Assembly: GCA_024404315.1 (NCBI GenBank)
Contig: JAKSQD010000007.1
Span: 1-61,724 of the forward strand
Length of the DNA: 61,724 nucleotides
Source of the DNA: Oscillospiraceae bacterium
GTDB taxonomy: Bacteria > Bacillota > Clostridia > Oscillospirales > Oscillospiraceae
Direction: 5' to 3'
The first letter of the stretch is position 1. The number at the start of each line of letters is the position of its first letter. Below the pieces are notes generated by a model, which saw only the letters and a list, made by a program, of their open reading frames with translations, was not told where the DNA came from and did not search any database. The translations under genes and the position numbers were made by a program. Below, piece after piece: positions 41,755 to 50,430 of the stretch.

Positions 41755-43161
41755 TCAGCTTTCAATCAGAGCGCCTTTTTCCAGCCATTTTTCCCTCAGC
41801 AGGCGAACCAGGAACAGAATGCCACGGAAACATAACTCAAACGCCATCACCAGCCACACACCCATCAGGCCGTACTTGGGAGCAAAATAGGCAGAAGCGG
41901 TAATCCGCACGCCCCACATACTCACCAGATTCATGATACTGGGTATCAGGGTATCTCCAGCGCCACGCAGCGCACCAGCTGCCACGATAGAAGCACCGTA
42001 AAGGGGTTCGGAGAACAGCTCCGCTCGAAGAACTTGGGTTCCCAGCTGACGAACGGCTCGGTCAGGGGTCAACAGCAGGAAGGCGTAGGGACAGAGAAAA
42101 TACATCAGCACACCGGTGCAGCCCATCATCACCATCACCATCAGCACAGAAAGACGGGAAAAAGCACGAGCCAAATCTGTTCGGCCAGCGCCAATGGTTT
42201 GACCTACTAGTGTCGTCGCAGCGGAGCCGATGCCATAACCCGGCATATAGCAAAGGCTTTCCGCCGTTACCGCCAGAGAATTTGCCGCCACAGCCATAGT
42301 ACCCAGCGGAGCAACAATTTTGGTTGCGGCAACGTAGGCGCTGCACAGAGCAATGTGATCCAAAGAAAGGGGAATCGCTACCTTTGCGGCGGTCAACAAG
42401 CATTGCTTTTGCAGCTTCCAGCTGCCCGGAAGGGTAAGCCGAAGCGTTTTCGAGCGGAAACAGGCTGCTCCAGCCATCAGAATTGCCACGCAGACCTCAG
42501 AAAGAGAGGTTCCCAGTGCAGCTCCGGTGACACCCATTCCGGCTCCCGGAAGGGGAAAGGAAATCGAACCACAGGTTACAGTATGCGAAGGGAAGATTAA
42601 CACCGCATTGAAAAGAACATCCAAGAAACACAAAATCGTGTTTAAAATGCTGGGCGTTTTCATATCGCCGCTGCACTGGAGCATACTGCCGGACAGCTGG
42701 CGGAGCTGCGCAAAAGGAATGGCGCAGGAATAAATCAGAAAGTAGCGGGAAGCGTCGTCATAAAGCGCCGAATCTCCGCCTAGCCAAACAGGAAGGGGAG
42801 CGCTGATGCCGATACTCAACGTGGTGGTCAGGATGCTAAAGACCAAAAGAGCCTGTAACGCTTGCCGGAAAACGTCACGAGCCTTTGCTTCTTGTCCAGC
42901 GCCGATGTGTTGAGCCACCTGTACAGAGAAACCCACAGAAGTGCCCACACAAAGACCTCCAATCAGCCAGGTAGTGCTGGATACCAGGCCGATGGAGGCT
43001 GTGGCGTTTTTTCCCAGACTGCCCACCATGGCCGCATCAATGTATTGCATAGCGATGGAGGACAACTGGGCAAGAATGGCGGGAAGACTGAGACGAAAGA
43101 CCATCAGCATTTGCTGACGACGGGGAATCGCCGCTCCACTTCGGAGCAGTTCAATATTCAT
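41755..43161 (-). CDS. MATE family efflux transporter
   Basis: A 468-aa membrane protein with twelve hydrophobic segments in two homologous halves, as in MATE pumps. FRLSLPAILAQLSSIAMQYIDAAMVGSLG in the first helix and GYGIGSAATTLVGQTIGAG in the seventh-helix region are typical. It probably exports cationic compounds with Na+ or H+; the substrate is unknown. It is monocistronic with its own terminator. 50 bases after its start on the plus strand lies a 160-bp MITE. Confidence 0.93.
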   Translation of the reverse strand: MNIELLRSGAAIPRRQQMLMVFRLSLPAILAQLSSIAMQYIDAAMVGSLGKNATASIGLVSSTTWLIGGLCVGTSVGFSVQVAQHIGAGQEAKARDVFRQALQALLVFSILTTTLSIGISAPLPVWLGGDSALYDDASRYFLIYSCAIPFAQLRQLSGSMLQCSGDMKTPSILNTILCFLDVLFNAVLIFPSHTVTCGSISFPLPGAGMGVTGAALGTSLSEVCVAILMAGAACFRSKTLRLTLPGSWKLQKQCLLTAAKVAIPLSLDHIALCSAYVAATKIVAPLGTMAVAANSLAVTAESLCYMPGYGIGSAATTLVGQTIGAGRTDLARAFSRLSVLMVMVMMGCTGVLMYFLCPYAFLLLTPDRAVRQLGTQVLRAELFSEPLYGASIVAAGALRGAGDTLIPSIMNLVSMWGVRITASAYFAPKYGLMGVWLVMAFELCFRGILFLVRLLREKWLEKGALIES

Positions 43162-43211
43162 AGAGAGAGAATTCCTCCAATAAAAGGGATGATAAGGTAC
43201 GTTACTTTAAA

Positions 43212-43371
43212 GGCAACACCGCACAATAGTCGAATGTGCGCCTTGCTTGTCTTTTCACTCCCAAATTTGCCGTAAAACCCTTGAAATACGTCAGTATTCC
43301 TGCGGCTTTCCCAACAAATTTGAAAGCAAAATTACTGCGCAATCCGCACATCCCTATTATGCGGTATTGCC
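43212..43371 (-). repeat. 160-bp MITE, copy A
   Basis: A 160-bp non-coding element with 18-bp terminal inverted repeats (GGCAACACCGCACAATAG at the left, and GGCAATACCGCATAATAG as the reverse complement of the right end; two mismatches). It is the inverse of copy B at 58960-59119 with three differences by eye. Its right end touches the stop codon of the DUF308 gene (43372-43374). No clear target duplication is seen. Confidence 0.9.
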
Positions 43372-44079
43372 TTAGGAATTCTCCTCCGCTTTTGCCCGGA
43401 TGGCTTCCACATCCAGCTCGTCTGTGTCGCCGAACGAAGCGAGGGGGAGATCGGAGGCCGCCGGGGTTTTCCCATGCTCCAATTCAAGAGCGGCAGCCTG
43501 AGCAATGTCACGCTTGTTCTTGCGATAGACATTGAACGCCACGACGGGCAGGGTCCAGGTGCAAATTATGCCAGCAGCAAATAAAGACCAGTGCGTAAAC
43601 GGGACCAGATAGGGAACCAGAAATTCCGGTTCCATCAAGGAAAGAACGGCACAGGTCAAAACAGCCACCGCTAAAATACCTTCGACCGTCCAGAGGGGGC
43701 TGTTGGTGCAAATGAGCTGAATGGTGTTCTGAACCAGTACAACGCCGATGCAGAGAATGGCCAATTGCAACACAATTTCCAAATGAGAAGCCATATCCTC
43801 TATACGAACCAGAGCGACCCCGCCCAAAATCACCAGCAGTGCTCCGGCAGAGAAGCTAAAGTCATGCAGTCGGTGATAAGCGCCGACAAAGAAGAATCGA
43901 GCGATTTGAGCCAGTCCCCAAACAATCAGGACACCAGACAAAGCCTTACATAGCAGTGTTGTTTGAATTTCTGGGACGAATAGCAGCAGACCACTGACCA
44001 CAGCGCAAACGATGGAAAGAATCATAACGAAAATTGTGCTGGAATACCGTCGGAAGTCAGAAACAGATTTATTTTTCAT
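43372..44079 (-). CDS. DUF308 (HdeD-like) membrane protein
   Basis: A 235-aa protein with six hydrophobic segments in three pairs (about residues 17-35, 40-58, 70-88, 96-115, 125-143 and 150-170), the DUF308/HdeD pattern, and a cytoplasmic acidic tail (ELEHGKTPAASDL to AEENS). HdeD is linked to acid resistance in E. coli; no role is known in Clostridia. The frame extends 101 codons upstream, but AAAGGAGG is 8 bases before the ATG at 44079. The stop codon is directly next to MITE copy A. Confidence 0.82.
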   Translation of the reverse strand: MKNKSVSDFRRYSSTIFVMILSIVCAVVSGLLLFVPEIQTTLLCKALSGVLIVWGLAQIARFFFVGAYHRLHDFSFSAGALLVILGGVALVRIEDMASHLEIVLQLAILCIGVVLVQNTIQLICTNSPLWTVEGILAVAVLTCAVLSLMEPEFLVPYLVPFTHWSLFAAGIICTWTLPVVAFNVYRKNKRDIAQAAALELEHGKTPAASDLPLASFGDTDELDVEAIRAKAEENS

Positions 44080-44125
44080 AAAAAATCCTCCTTTGTCAAC
44101 GTTTCTTGTTTGCTTCCTATTCCAT

Positions 44126-44154
44126 AGTCTAGCATAAATTTTCGATAAATACAA
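44126..44154 (-). promoter_or_regulatory. Promoter of the DUF308 gene
   Basis: On the minus strand, -35 TTGTAT (44154-44149), 17-base spacer, -10 TAGACT (44131-44126). Confidence 0.75.
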
Positions 44155-44227
44155 TGCTGTTGTGATTCTGTTGTTCTTTTTTATCAAAAACGCCGGAGAA
44201 AACCCCGCCATTTTTCGAAAAAAACAG

Positions 44228-44256
44228 TTTCCAAATAGAGACAGATGCTGTATAAT
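44228..44256 (+). promoter_or_regulatory. Promoter of the nusB operon
   Basis: -35 TTTCCA (44228-44233), 17-base spacer, consensus -10 TATAAT (44251-44256). Confidence 0.8.
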
Positions 44257-44275
44257 ACATTTGTATATGCAATGA

Positions 44276-44346
44276 TGGGCCAGTTTGACCGGCCCCTGTT
44301 GGAAAAGAGAAGCCGCTGACGACAGGAAAAGAACCTGCCCAGCGCC
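44276..44346 (+). other. Structured 5' leader of nusB
   Basis: Two short hairpins can form in the 107-base leader: GGGCC with GGCCC around 44277-44296, and CGCTG-CAGG with CCTG-CAGCG around 44314-44345 with an internal loop. It does not match a riboswitch class that I recognise. No run of T follows either stem. Confidence 0.35.
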
Positions 44347-44363
44347 ATGGAGGAATTTGGTAT

Positions 44364-44816
44364 ATGACCAGAACTGTCGCAAGAGAAATCGCTGTCCACT
44401 TCGCCTATGAGCTGGGCTTTACACAGCTTTCCGCTGTTGAACTGCTGGAGGATCAGCTGACCCGTAAAAATTTTGAAATTCTGGCAAAGGATGAGGAGCT
44501 TTACCAAGAGTTCCCCGAGGAAGAACAGCTGGCTTATATCCGCCGGGTGGTCGTCGGTGTGGGGGAACACGGCTATGAGCTGGATCAGTACATCGAGAAA
44601 TACGCCATTGGCTGGCGTTTTGAACGCATTCCCAAGGTTGCCGCCGCTATTATGCGAGTTGCCATGTTTGAGGTTCTCTACATGCAGGAGATTCCCAATG
44701 GCGCCGCCATTAACTCCGCTGTTGAGCTGGCCAAGAAGTACGAGGACGAAAAGGTGGTTGCCTTCCTGAATGGTCTGCTGGGCGCTTTCGTCCGTGGTGA
44801 GGCAGCCAACGGATGA
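44364..44816 (+). CDS. nusB: Transcription antitermination factor NusB
   Basis: NusB, 150 aa, binds boxA RNA with NusE (S10) in rRNA antitermination. It is an all-helical protein: the N-terminal REIAVHFAYELGF, the central YAIGWRFERIPKVAAAIMRVAMFEV and AAINSAVELAKKYEDEKVVAFLNGLLG are the family signatures. GGAGG is 10 bases before the ATG. Its stop overlaps the next gene (ATGA). It is first in a ten-gene plus-strand run to argR. Confidence 0.95.
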   Translation: MTRTVAREIAVHFAYELGFTQLSAVELLEDQLTRKNFEILAKDEELYQEFPEEEQLAYIRRVVVGVGEHGYELDQYIEKYAIGWRFERIPKVAAAIMRVAMFEVLYMQEIPNGAAINSAVELAKKYEDEKVVAFLNGLLGAFVRGEAANG

Positions 44817-45736
44817 GCTTTCTCGGTATCGACACCAGCAATTATACCACCTCTGCGGCGGTTTATCGTGCCGATGGTACGGGACACAACGAGGGACGTT
44901 TGCTGACAGTCAAAGAAGGTGAGCTGGGTCTGCGCCAAAGTGATGCTTTGTTCCAGCATGTTAAGCGTCTGCCGGAGCGGTTTTCCGCCTTGAAGGAATC
45001 GGGCTGGCTGACCGATTTGGAGGCCGTGGGTGCCAGTACTCGCCCCAGACCGGTGGAAGGCTCCTATATGCCCTGTTTTTTGGCTGGTGCATCGCAAGGG
45101 CAAGTCCTGGCGGATACGCTGGGCGTTCCCTTCTTTGCTTTTTCCCATCAGGAAGGCCATATCGCCGCTGCGGTTTGGTCCGCTGGACGAATGGAACTGC
45201 TGGAGTCTCCCATGCTGGCGTGGCATCTTTCCGGCGGAACCACAGAATTGCTGCTGGTGGAGCCCAAAGGTGTCTCTGTAACCGCAAAAATCATTGGTGG
45301 AACCAGCGATATTTCTGCCGGTCAGCTCATTGACCGAACCGGCCAGAAGCTGCGACTGGCTTTTCCTGCCGGTAAAGCCATAGACGCTCTCGCTCAACAA
45401 TCCACCAGTCAGGAACGTTTTCGGGTCAAACTGGATGGGTTCCGTTTTTCGCTGTCTGGTATGGAAAATAAAACCGCTCAAATGATTGAAAAAGGCATAG
45501 CGCCGGAAGATGTGGCCGCCTTTGCGCTGAACACTTTGGGTTCCGCCATTCGGCGGGCGACCGATACCGCTTTAAAGGAGTATCCCGGCCTGCCGGTTCT
45601 GTGCTCCGGTGGAGTTGCCTCCAACAGCCAGCTGAGAAAGATCATGCGAGACGCTGTTTTTGCAGAACCTCAATTTTCCACCGATAACGCCATGGGAATT
45701 GCCATTCTCACAGCCAGAATGTACGGCACGCTTTGA
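44813..45736 (+). CDS. TsaD-like Kae1-family ASKHA protein
   Basis: A 307-aa protein of the Kae1/TsaD/YgjD superfamily, shorter than true TsaD (about 340 aa). FLGIDTSNYTTS is the phosphate-binding start, SHQEGHIAAA carries the HxxxH metal ligands (about residue 111), HLSGGTTELL and SGGVASNSQLR are the nucleotide-binding motifs. Clostridia carry such a paralogue next to nusB and xseA in addition to tsaD. Whether it makes threonylcarbamoyl-adenosine in tRNA is not known; a true tsaD is expected elsewhere in the genome. The ATG overlaps the nusB stop. Confidence 0.8.
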   Translation: MSFLGIDTSNYTTSAAVYRADGTGHNEGRLLTVKEGELGLRQSDALFQHVKRLPERFSALKESGWLTDLEAVGASTRPRPVEGSYMPCFLAGASQGQVLADTLGVPFFAFSHQEGHIAAAVWSAGRMELLESPMLAWHLSGGTTELLLVEPKGVSVTAKIIGGTSDISAGQLIDRTGQKLRLAFPAGKAIDALAQQSTSQERFRVKLDGFRFSLSGMENKTAQMIEKGIAPEDVAAFALNTLGSAIRRATDTALKEYPGLPVLCSGGVASNSQLRKIMRDAVFAEPQFSTDNAMGIAILTARMYGTL

Positions 45737-45755
45737 TTGCAAACAGAGGTCTACT

Positions 45756-46973
45756 ATGTCGCAAAATCAACCAATCTACACGGTTACGCAGATTAACACC
45801 TATATCAAAAGCGTTCTGGATGGAGACAAAAATCTGACCCGCATCTATATTCGAGGCGAGATTTCCAACTATAAACGCTATCCTTCTGGGCATCACTATT
45901 TTTCCTTGAAGGATGAACAAGGCACTCTCCGCTGTGTCATGTTCAAAGGCTCGGCCTCTCGCCTGCGCTTTCAGCCCGAAAATGGTATCAAGGTGATTGC
46001 ATTTGGACGCATTTCTGTCTTTCCAAGAGATGGAGGCTATCAGCTCTATGTGGACGGATTAACACCGGATGGCGTGGGAGAGCTTTATCTCGCTTTTGAG
46101 CAGCTGAAAACCCGACTGGGAGCGGAAGGACTCTTTGAGCCTGCCCATAAAAAGCCGCTGCCTCATATACCCGGAAGCATTGGCATTATCACCAGCTCTG
46201 CCGGAGCCGCTATTCATGATATGCTCCGCATCCTCAAGGCACGTTGGCCGATGACAGAGGTGAAGCTGCTGCCCGTTCGAGTTCAAGGTGTAGAAGCGCC
46301 CGCTGAAATCGCCAGCGCCATTGCTTATGCCAATCGCTGGAAAATTGCTGATTTGCTCATTGTGGGACGAGGCGGCGGAAGCATGGAAGACCTGTGGGCG
46401 TTCAACGATGAGCGGGTAGCACGGGCAATTTATGAATCAGAAATTCCGGTCATCTCCGCTGTTGGTCATGAGCCTGATGTCACCATCTCTGATTTTGTGG
46501 CCGATCTGAGAGCCGCTACGCCGTCCAATGCGGCGGAGCTTGCCGTTCCAGACCAAAACGAGGTTTGGTCGGCGCTGATGAATCTCCGGGAGCGGATGAA
46601 TCAAAATCAAATTGGAAGGCTGCAATTCTACCGTTCCAGATTGAATCGCTGTATCAATTCCCGAACGCTCACCGACCCCATGACCACAGTGAACGAAAAG
46701 CGAATGCAGTTGGACTACATTCAGCAGAGGATGACTGCCGCCATGGAGCGGAAACTCAGTCGAGAACGGGGACGCTTTACCAGTCTTGCCGCTGGATTGG
46801 ATGCCATGAGTCCATTGAAAGTGCTGGCTCGTGGTTATGCCGTTGCGCATCGGGACGGAAAAGTCCTTTCTTCTGTCGCACAGGCGGAGATTTTCGATCA
46901 AATTCAAATTCGGCTGTCGGATGGACAGTTGGATTGCACCGTAAATAGAATTGAGGAATCTGAATGGCCGTAA
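45756..46973 (+). CDS. xseA: Exodeoxyribonuclease VII large subunit
   Basis: XseA, 405 aa, the catalytic subunit of ExoVII, which degrades single-stranded DNA in repair. The N-terminal OB domain (VTQINTYIKSVLD, GEISNYKRYPSGHHYFSLKD) binds DNA; the catalytic region has GIITSSAGAAIHDM, VGRGGGSMEDLWAFNDE and ISAVGHEPDVTISDFVADLRAATPSNAAEL. The start at 45756 has AGAGGT 5 bases upstream; the open frame continues upstream inside the TsaD-like gene. xseB overlaps its end by 10 bases. Confidence 0.95.
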   Translation: MSQNQPIYTVTQINTYIKSVLDGDKNLTRIYIRGEISNYKRYPSGHHYFSLKDEQGTLRCVMFKGSASRLRFQPENGIKVIAFGRISVFPRDGGYQLYVDGLTPDGVGELYLAFEQLKTRLGAEGLFEPAHKKPLPHIPGSIGIITSSAGAAIHDMLRILKARWPMTEVKLLPVRVQGVEAPAEIASAIAYANRWKIADLLIVGRGGGSMEDLWAFNDERVARAIYESEIPVISAVGHEPDVTISDFVADLRAATPSNAAELAVPDQNEVWSALMNLRERMNQNQIGRLQFYRSRLNRCINSRTLTDPMTTVNEKRMQLDYIQQRMTAAMERKLSRERGRFTSLAAGLDAMSPLKVLARGYAVAHRDGKVLSSVAQAEIFDQIQIRLSDGQLDCTVNRIEESEWP

Positions 46974-47197
46974 AAAAGAAGACGTTTGAGGAAGCGATGC
47001 TTCGTTTGGAAGAAATCGTCAATCGTTTGGAACGGGGAGACGCTCCGCTGGAAGAATCCATGTCCTTGTTTGAAGAAGGAACCAAGCTGGCCGCTTCCTG
47101 CTCCAAGCAGCTGGATACGGCAGAACAAAAGGTCTGGAAACTGTCCAAAGGACAGGACGGAACGCCGGTTCAAACGCCGATGGAGGGTGAATCATGA
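46964..47197 (+). CDS. xseB: Exodeoxyribonuclease VII small subunit
   Basis: XseB, 77 aa, the small subunit that packs around XseA. TFEEAMLRLEEIVNRLERGDAPLEESMSLFEEG is the family signature in its helical hairpin. It overlaps xseA by 10 bases and ispA by 4 bases (ATGA). The acidic C-terminal tail is usual. Confidence 0.94.
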   Translation: MAVKKKTFEEAMLRLEEIVNRLERGDAPLEESMSLFEEGTKLAASCSKQLDTAEQKVWKLSKGQDGTPVQTPMEGES

Positions 47198-48075
47198 ACT
47201 TCAAAGCAGAAATGGAGCAGTGTCAGAGCTTGGTTGAGACTGCGCTGGAAAAATACTTTACAGATAACTGCGCCCAGAAAACGCTCCTGGATGCCATGCG
47301 TTATAGCTTGATGGCTGGCGGCAAACGAATTCGACCCGTTCTTGTGCTGAAATTCTGCCAAATGGCTGGCGGTGCAGTTGAAAAAGCGCTGCCTGTTGCC
47401 TGTGCAGTAGAAATGCTTCACACTTATTCTTTGATCCACGATGACTTGCCCTGCATGGACAATGACGATTTGCGCCGTGGCCGTCCTACCAACCATAAGG
47501 TGTTTGGCGAGTGTACAGCAACGCTGGCTGGTGATGCGCTGCAATGCGCCGCTTTCCAGACCATTCTGGGAGCTGATTTGCCCGCTGAAGCTCGTGCCGC
47601 CGTCGCTCTGGAGCTTGCCGACTGCGCCGGTCAGGACGGCATGTGCGGCGGCCAGCAGCTGGATATGGAAGGCGAGAGCCGCACCCTGAGCCTGGAAGAG
47701 GTACAGCTCAAGGATCAGCTCAAAACCGGCTGTCTCATTCGTGCCGCTTGCGTGATGGGTGTGCTTGCCGCCGGTAAGACCCGTGACAGCGAGGAAGCCC
47801 GTGCCGCCGCTGAATATGCCTCTTGCATTGGTCGAGCTTTCCAGATTCGTGACGATATCCTGAATGTCACCAGCGATGCCGAAACCATGGGGAAACCCGT
47901 GGGCAACGATGAGGAGAGCAGCAAGTCTACCTATGTTTCTCTGCTGGGTCTGGAACGCTGTCAGGAGCTGGTGCAGTCTCTGAGTGCAGAGGCCAAGGAG
48001 CATCTGCGGGGTGTGTTTGCGCATACCGCTTTCCTGGAAGAGCTGGCTGACTATTTGGCAGGCCGAGCAAACTGA
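47194..48075 (+). CDS. ispA: Polyprenyl diphosphate synthase (farnesyl/geranylgeranyl)
   Basis: Short-chain trans-prenyl transferase, 293 aa, which joins IPP units onto DMAPP for quinone-type and undecaprenyl precursors. The first Asp-rich motif is DDLPCMDNDD (about residue 84), followed by LRRGRPTNHK. The second is DDILNVTSD (about 220). The GGKRIRPVL motif binds IPP. The chain length is probably C15, but C20 is not excluded. Translationally coupled to xseB. Confidence 0.94.
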   Translation: MNFKAEMEQCQSLVETALEKYFTDNCAQKTLLDAMRYSLMAGGKRIRPVLVLKFCQMAGGAVEKALPVACAVEMLHTYSLIHDDLPCMDNDDLRRGRPTNHKVFGECTATLAGDALQCAAFQTILGADLPAEARAAVALELADCAGQDGMCGGQQLDMEGESRTLSLEEVQLKDQLKTGCLIRAACVMGVLAAGKTRDSEEARAAAEYASCIGRAFQIRDDILNVTSDAETMGKPVGNDEESSKSTYVSLLGLERCQELVQSLSAEAKEHLRGVFAHTAFLEELADYLAGRAN

Positions 48076-48093
48076 TTGGAGAGGATGTTAGAA

Positions 48094-48531
48094 ATGGGAT
48101 TTGGTAATCATATCCTGTTTTTGTGTGGATTGAGCTGGTTTTTGGCTCAATTTTCCAAAGGAATCTTACAGCTCATTACCGAGGGAGAATTTTCCCTCAA
48201 GCGTTGTCTGGCCAGCGGAGGTATGCCAAGCTCTCACTCATCTTTTGTGACCTGCTGCGCCGTGACCATGGGTTTTATCTATGGATTTGACTCTGGTATC
48301 TTTGCCTTGTCCGCAGTAATGGCCATTGTCGTGATGTATGATGCCTGCAATGTTCGCAGACAGTCCGGCGAACAGGCAAAAGCCATCAATTTGATCTTGA
48401 AAAGTTGGGATCAGATGACTCCGGAACTGCTGAATCTGCAAGTGAAGGTTCTGTTAGGTCATACGCCTTTACAGGTAGTTGTTGGGGCTTTGCTAGGCTT
48501 GACGGTTGCGATTGCGGGTCATCTGCTGTGA
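48094..48531 (+). CDS. Divergent PAP2 family membrane protein (YuiD-like)
   Basis: A DUF212/YuiD-type protein, about 145 aa, with four hydrophobic segments. SGGMPSSHSSFVT (about residue 44) is the phosphatase-like motif, and VMYDACNVRRQSGEQAKAIN follows. It may remove phosphate from a polyprenyl phosphate, which fits its place between ispA and dxs, but no activity is proven for the family. A TTG at 48076 opens the frame, but GGAGAGG (48078-48084) is 9 bases before the ATG at 48094, which is preferred. Confidence 0.82.
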   Translation: MGFGNHILFLCGLSWFLAQFSKGILQLITEGEFSLKRCLASGGMPSSHSSFVTCCAVTMGFIYGFDSGIFALSAVMAIVVMYDACNVRRQSGEQAKAINLILKSWDQMTPELLNLQVKVLLGHTPLQVVVGALLGLTVAIAGHLL

Positions 48532-48594
48532 TATACAGCGGCTACCAATTGTACAGCTCTAATCCTTTACACTTAAAACAAAGAGGGATGCGCC

Positions 48595-50430
48595 ATGTTG
48601 TCTTTTGATGATAGAGACTATAACTGGAAAGAAATGACCGACGAGGAAGGAATACAGCTTTGCCAGGAGCTTCGTCAGCAGCTGGTAAAAACGGTTGCTC
48701 AGACCGGCGGACACCTTGCGTCCAACCTTGGCGCTGTAGAGCTAACCGTCGCCCTGCATCGTGTATACGATACTGCCCGTGACCGTCTGGTTTTTGATGT
48801 TGGCCATCAGTGCTACATTCACAAAATGCTCACCGGACGCTCGGAACAGATGCGCACCATTCGCAAGTTTGGCGGATTGGCTGGCTTTCCCAAGCCCACC
48901 GAGAGCGAACATGATGCGTTTGTTGCTGGTCATGCCTCCAATTCCATTTCTGTCGCCCTTGGCATGGCTCGTGCAAGAACGCTGCTTGGCGAGGACTACA
49001 ATGTGGTGGCGCTCATCGGTGACGGCGCTATGACGGGCGGATTGGCTTATGAAGGTCTCTGTAACGCCGGTCAGAGCGGTGAAAAAATGATTGTCATCGT
49101 CAATGACAACGGCATGTCCATCAAAAAGAACGTGGGCGGCATGGCACAGCTTCTGGCTCGTCATCATCTCCGCCCGCAATATCTCTCCTTCAAAAATGGC
49201 TATAAAAAAGCCATGGAAACCGTTCCTGGCGGAGAAAACTTCTATGATTTCACCTCTAAAGTGAAAAAGATGGTGAAAGGCTCTCTCCTGCCCAGCAGTA
49301 TGTTTGAGGATCTCGGCTTTACCTATCTTGGCCCGATGGATGGTCATGATCTCTCAGAGCTGACCCGTATTTTGGAATATGCAAAATCGAAAAACGGGCC
49401 GGTTTTGATTCATGTCCGTACCCAGAAGGGAAAGGGCTATCAGCCCGCAGAGAAAGCACCGCACCTCTTCCACGGCGTTTCTCCCTTTGAGGTCAAGACG
49501 GGCAATCCCTTGAAAAAAAGCGGAACGGATTTTTCAGAGGTCTTTGGCAAGACCCTCACTCAAATTGCCGAAAACAACCGCAAGGTTTGCGCCGTGACTG
49601 CCGCAATGCAGTCTGGTACTGGTTTGGAATCCTTTGCTGCCGTCTATCCTGACCGCTGCTTTGATGTCGGCATTGCCGAGGGACATGCAGTCTCTATGTG
49701 CGGCGGCATGGCCAAACAGGGGGCGGTTCCTGTTTTTGCCGTCTATTCCACCTTTTTGCAGCGCAGCTATGATATGCTCTTCCATGATGTGGCTCTGAGC
49801 AACCTCCACGTTGTGTTTGGTGTGGATCGTTCCGGTTTGGTGGGCGCTGACGGTGAAACGCATCAGGGCTTGTATGATGTGGCCTATCTCTCCAGTGTGC
49901 CGGGCATGACCATTTTGTCCCCCTCTTCCTTTGCGGAACTGGAACGGGATATGAAATGGGCTGTGGAGAAGTGCAGCGGACCCGTTGCCGTGCGTTATCC
50001 CAGAGGCGGCGAGAATCGTTATTCCGGTGAGAGTGGTGCAGAACCGGTTGTCCAGCTCCGCACCGGTCGGAATGTTACCATTGTCAGTTATGGCATTACC
50101 ATTGGTGACGCTCTGGCCGCCGGTGAACGCTTGGATGCAGATGTGATGAAACTCAATCGTTTGCTCCCCCTGGCTCCCGAACGCATTTTGGAGTCTGTGA
50201 GAAAGACCGGAAATCTGATTGTGGTGGAAGAAACCGCCTGTCAGGGCTGTATGGGTGAGCGCCTTTGCAGTGAGTTGCTTCTGACCGGAACCCCTGTGAA
50301 AAAAGTACGTCTGCTGAACTGCGGCGAGCAGTTCGTTCAGCATGGCAGTGTGGAACAGCTGAGAAAGCTGGTTGGCATCGACGAGGATAGCATCGTCCGT
50401 GCTGGTTTGGAGATGTTAGAGAATGAGTAA
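48595..50430 (+). CDS. dxs: 1-deoxy-D-xylulose-5-phosphate synthase
   Basis: DXS, 611 aa, the thiamine-diphosphate enzyme that starts the MEP pathway from pyruvate and glyceraldehyde 3-phosphate. GGHLASNLGAVELTVALH, FDVGHQCYIHKMLTGR, GDGAMTGGLAYEGL (TPP and Mg), HVRTQKGKGYQPAE and the transketolase block VDRSGLVGADGETHQG are present in order. GAGGG is 7 bases before the ATG. It overlaps tlyA by 8 bases. Confidence 0.97.
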   Translation: MLSFDDRDYNWKEMTDEEGIQLCQELRQQLVKTVAQTGGHLASNLGAVELTVALHRVYDTARDRLVFDVGHQCYIHKMLTGRSEQMRTIRKFGGLAGFPKPTESEHDAFVAGHASNSISVALGMARARTLLGEDYNVVALIGDGAMTGGLAYEGLCNAGQSGEKMIVIVNDNGMSIKKNVGGMAQLLARHHLRPQYLSFKNGYKKAMETVPGGENFYDFTSKVKKMVKGSLLPSSMFEDLGFTYLGPMDGHDLSELTRILEYAKSKNGPVLIHVRTQKGKGYQPAEKAPHLFHGVSPFEVKTGNPLKKSGTDFSEVFGKTLTQIAENNRKVCAVTAAMQSGTGLESFAAVYPDRCFDVGIAEGHAVSMCGGMAKQGAVPVFAVYSTFLQRSYDMLFHDVALSNLHVVFGVDRSGLVGADGETHQGLYDVAYLSSVPGMTILSPSSFAELERDMKWAVEKCSGPVAVRYPRGGENRYSGESGAEPVVQLRTGRNVTIVSYGITIGDALAAGERLDADVMKLNRLLPLAPERILESVRKTGNLIVVEETACQGCMGERLCSELLLTGTPVKKVRLLNCGEQFVQHGSVEQLRKLVGIDEDSIVRAGLEMLENE

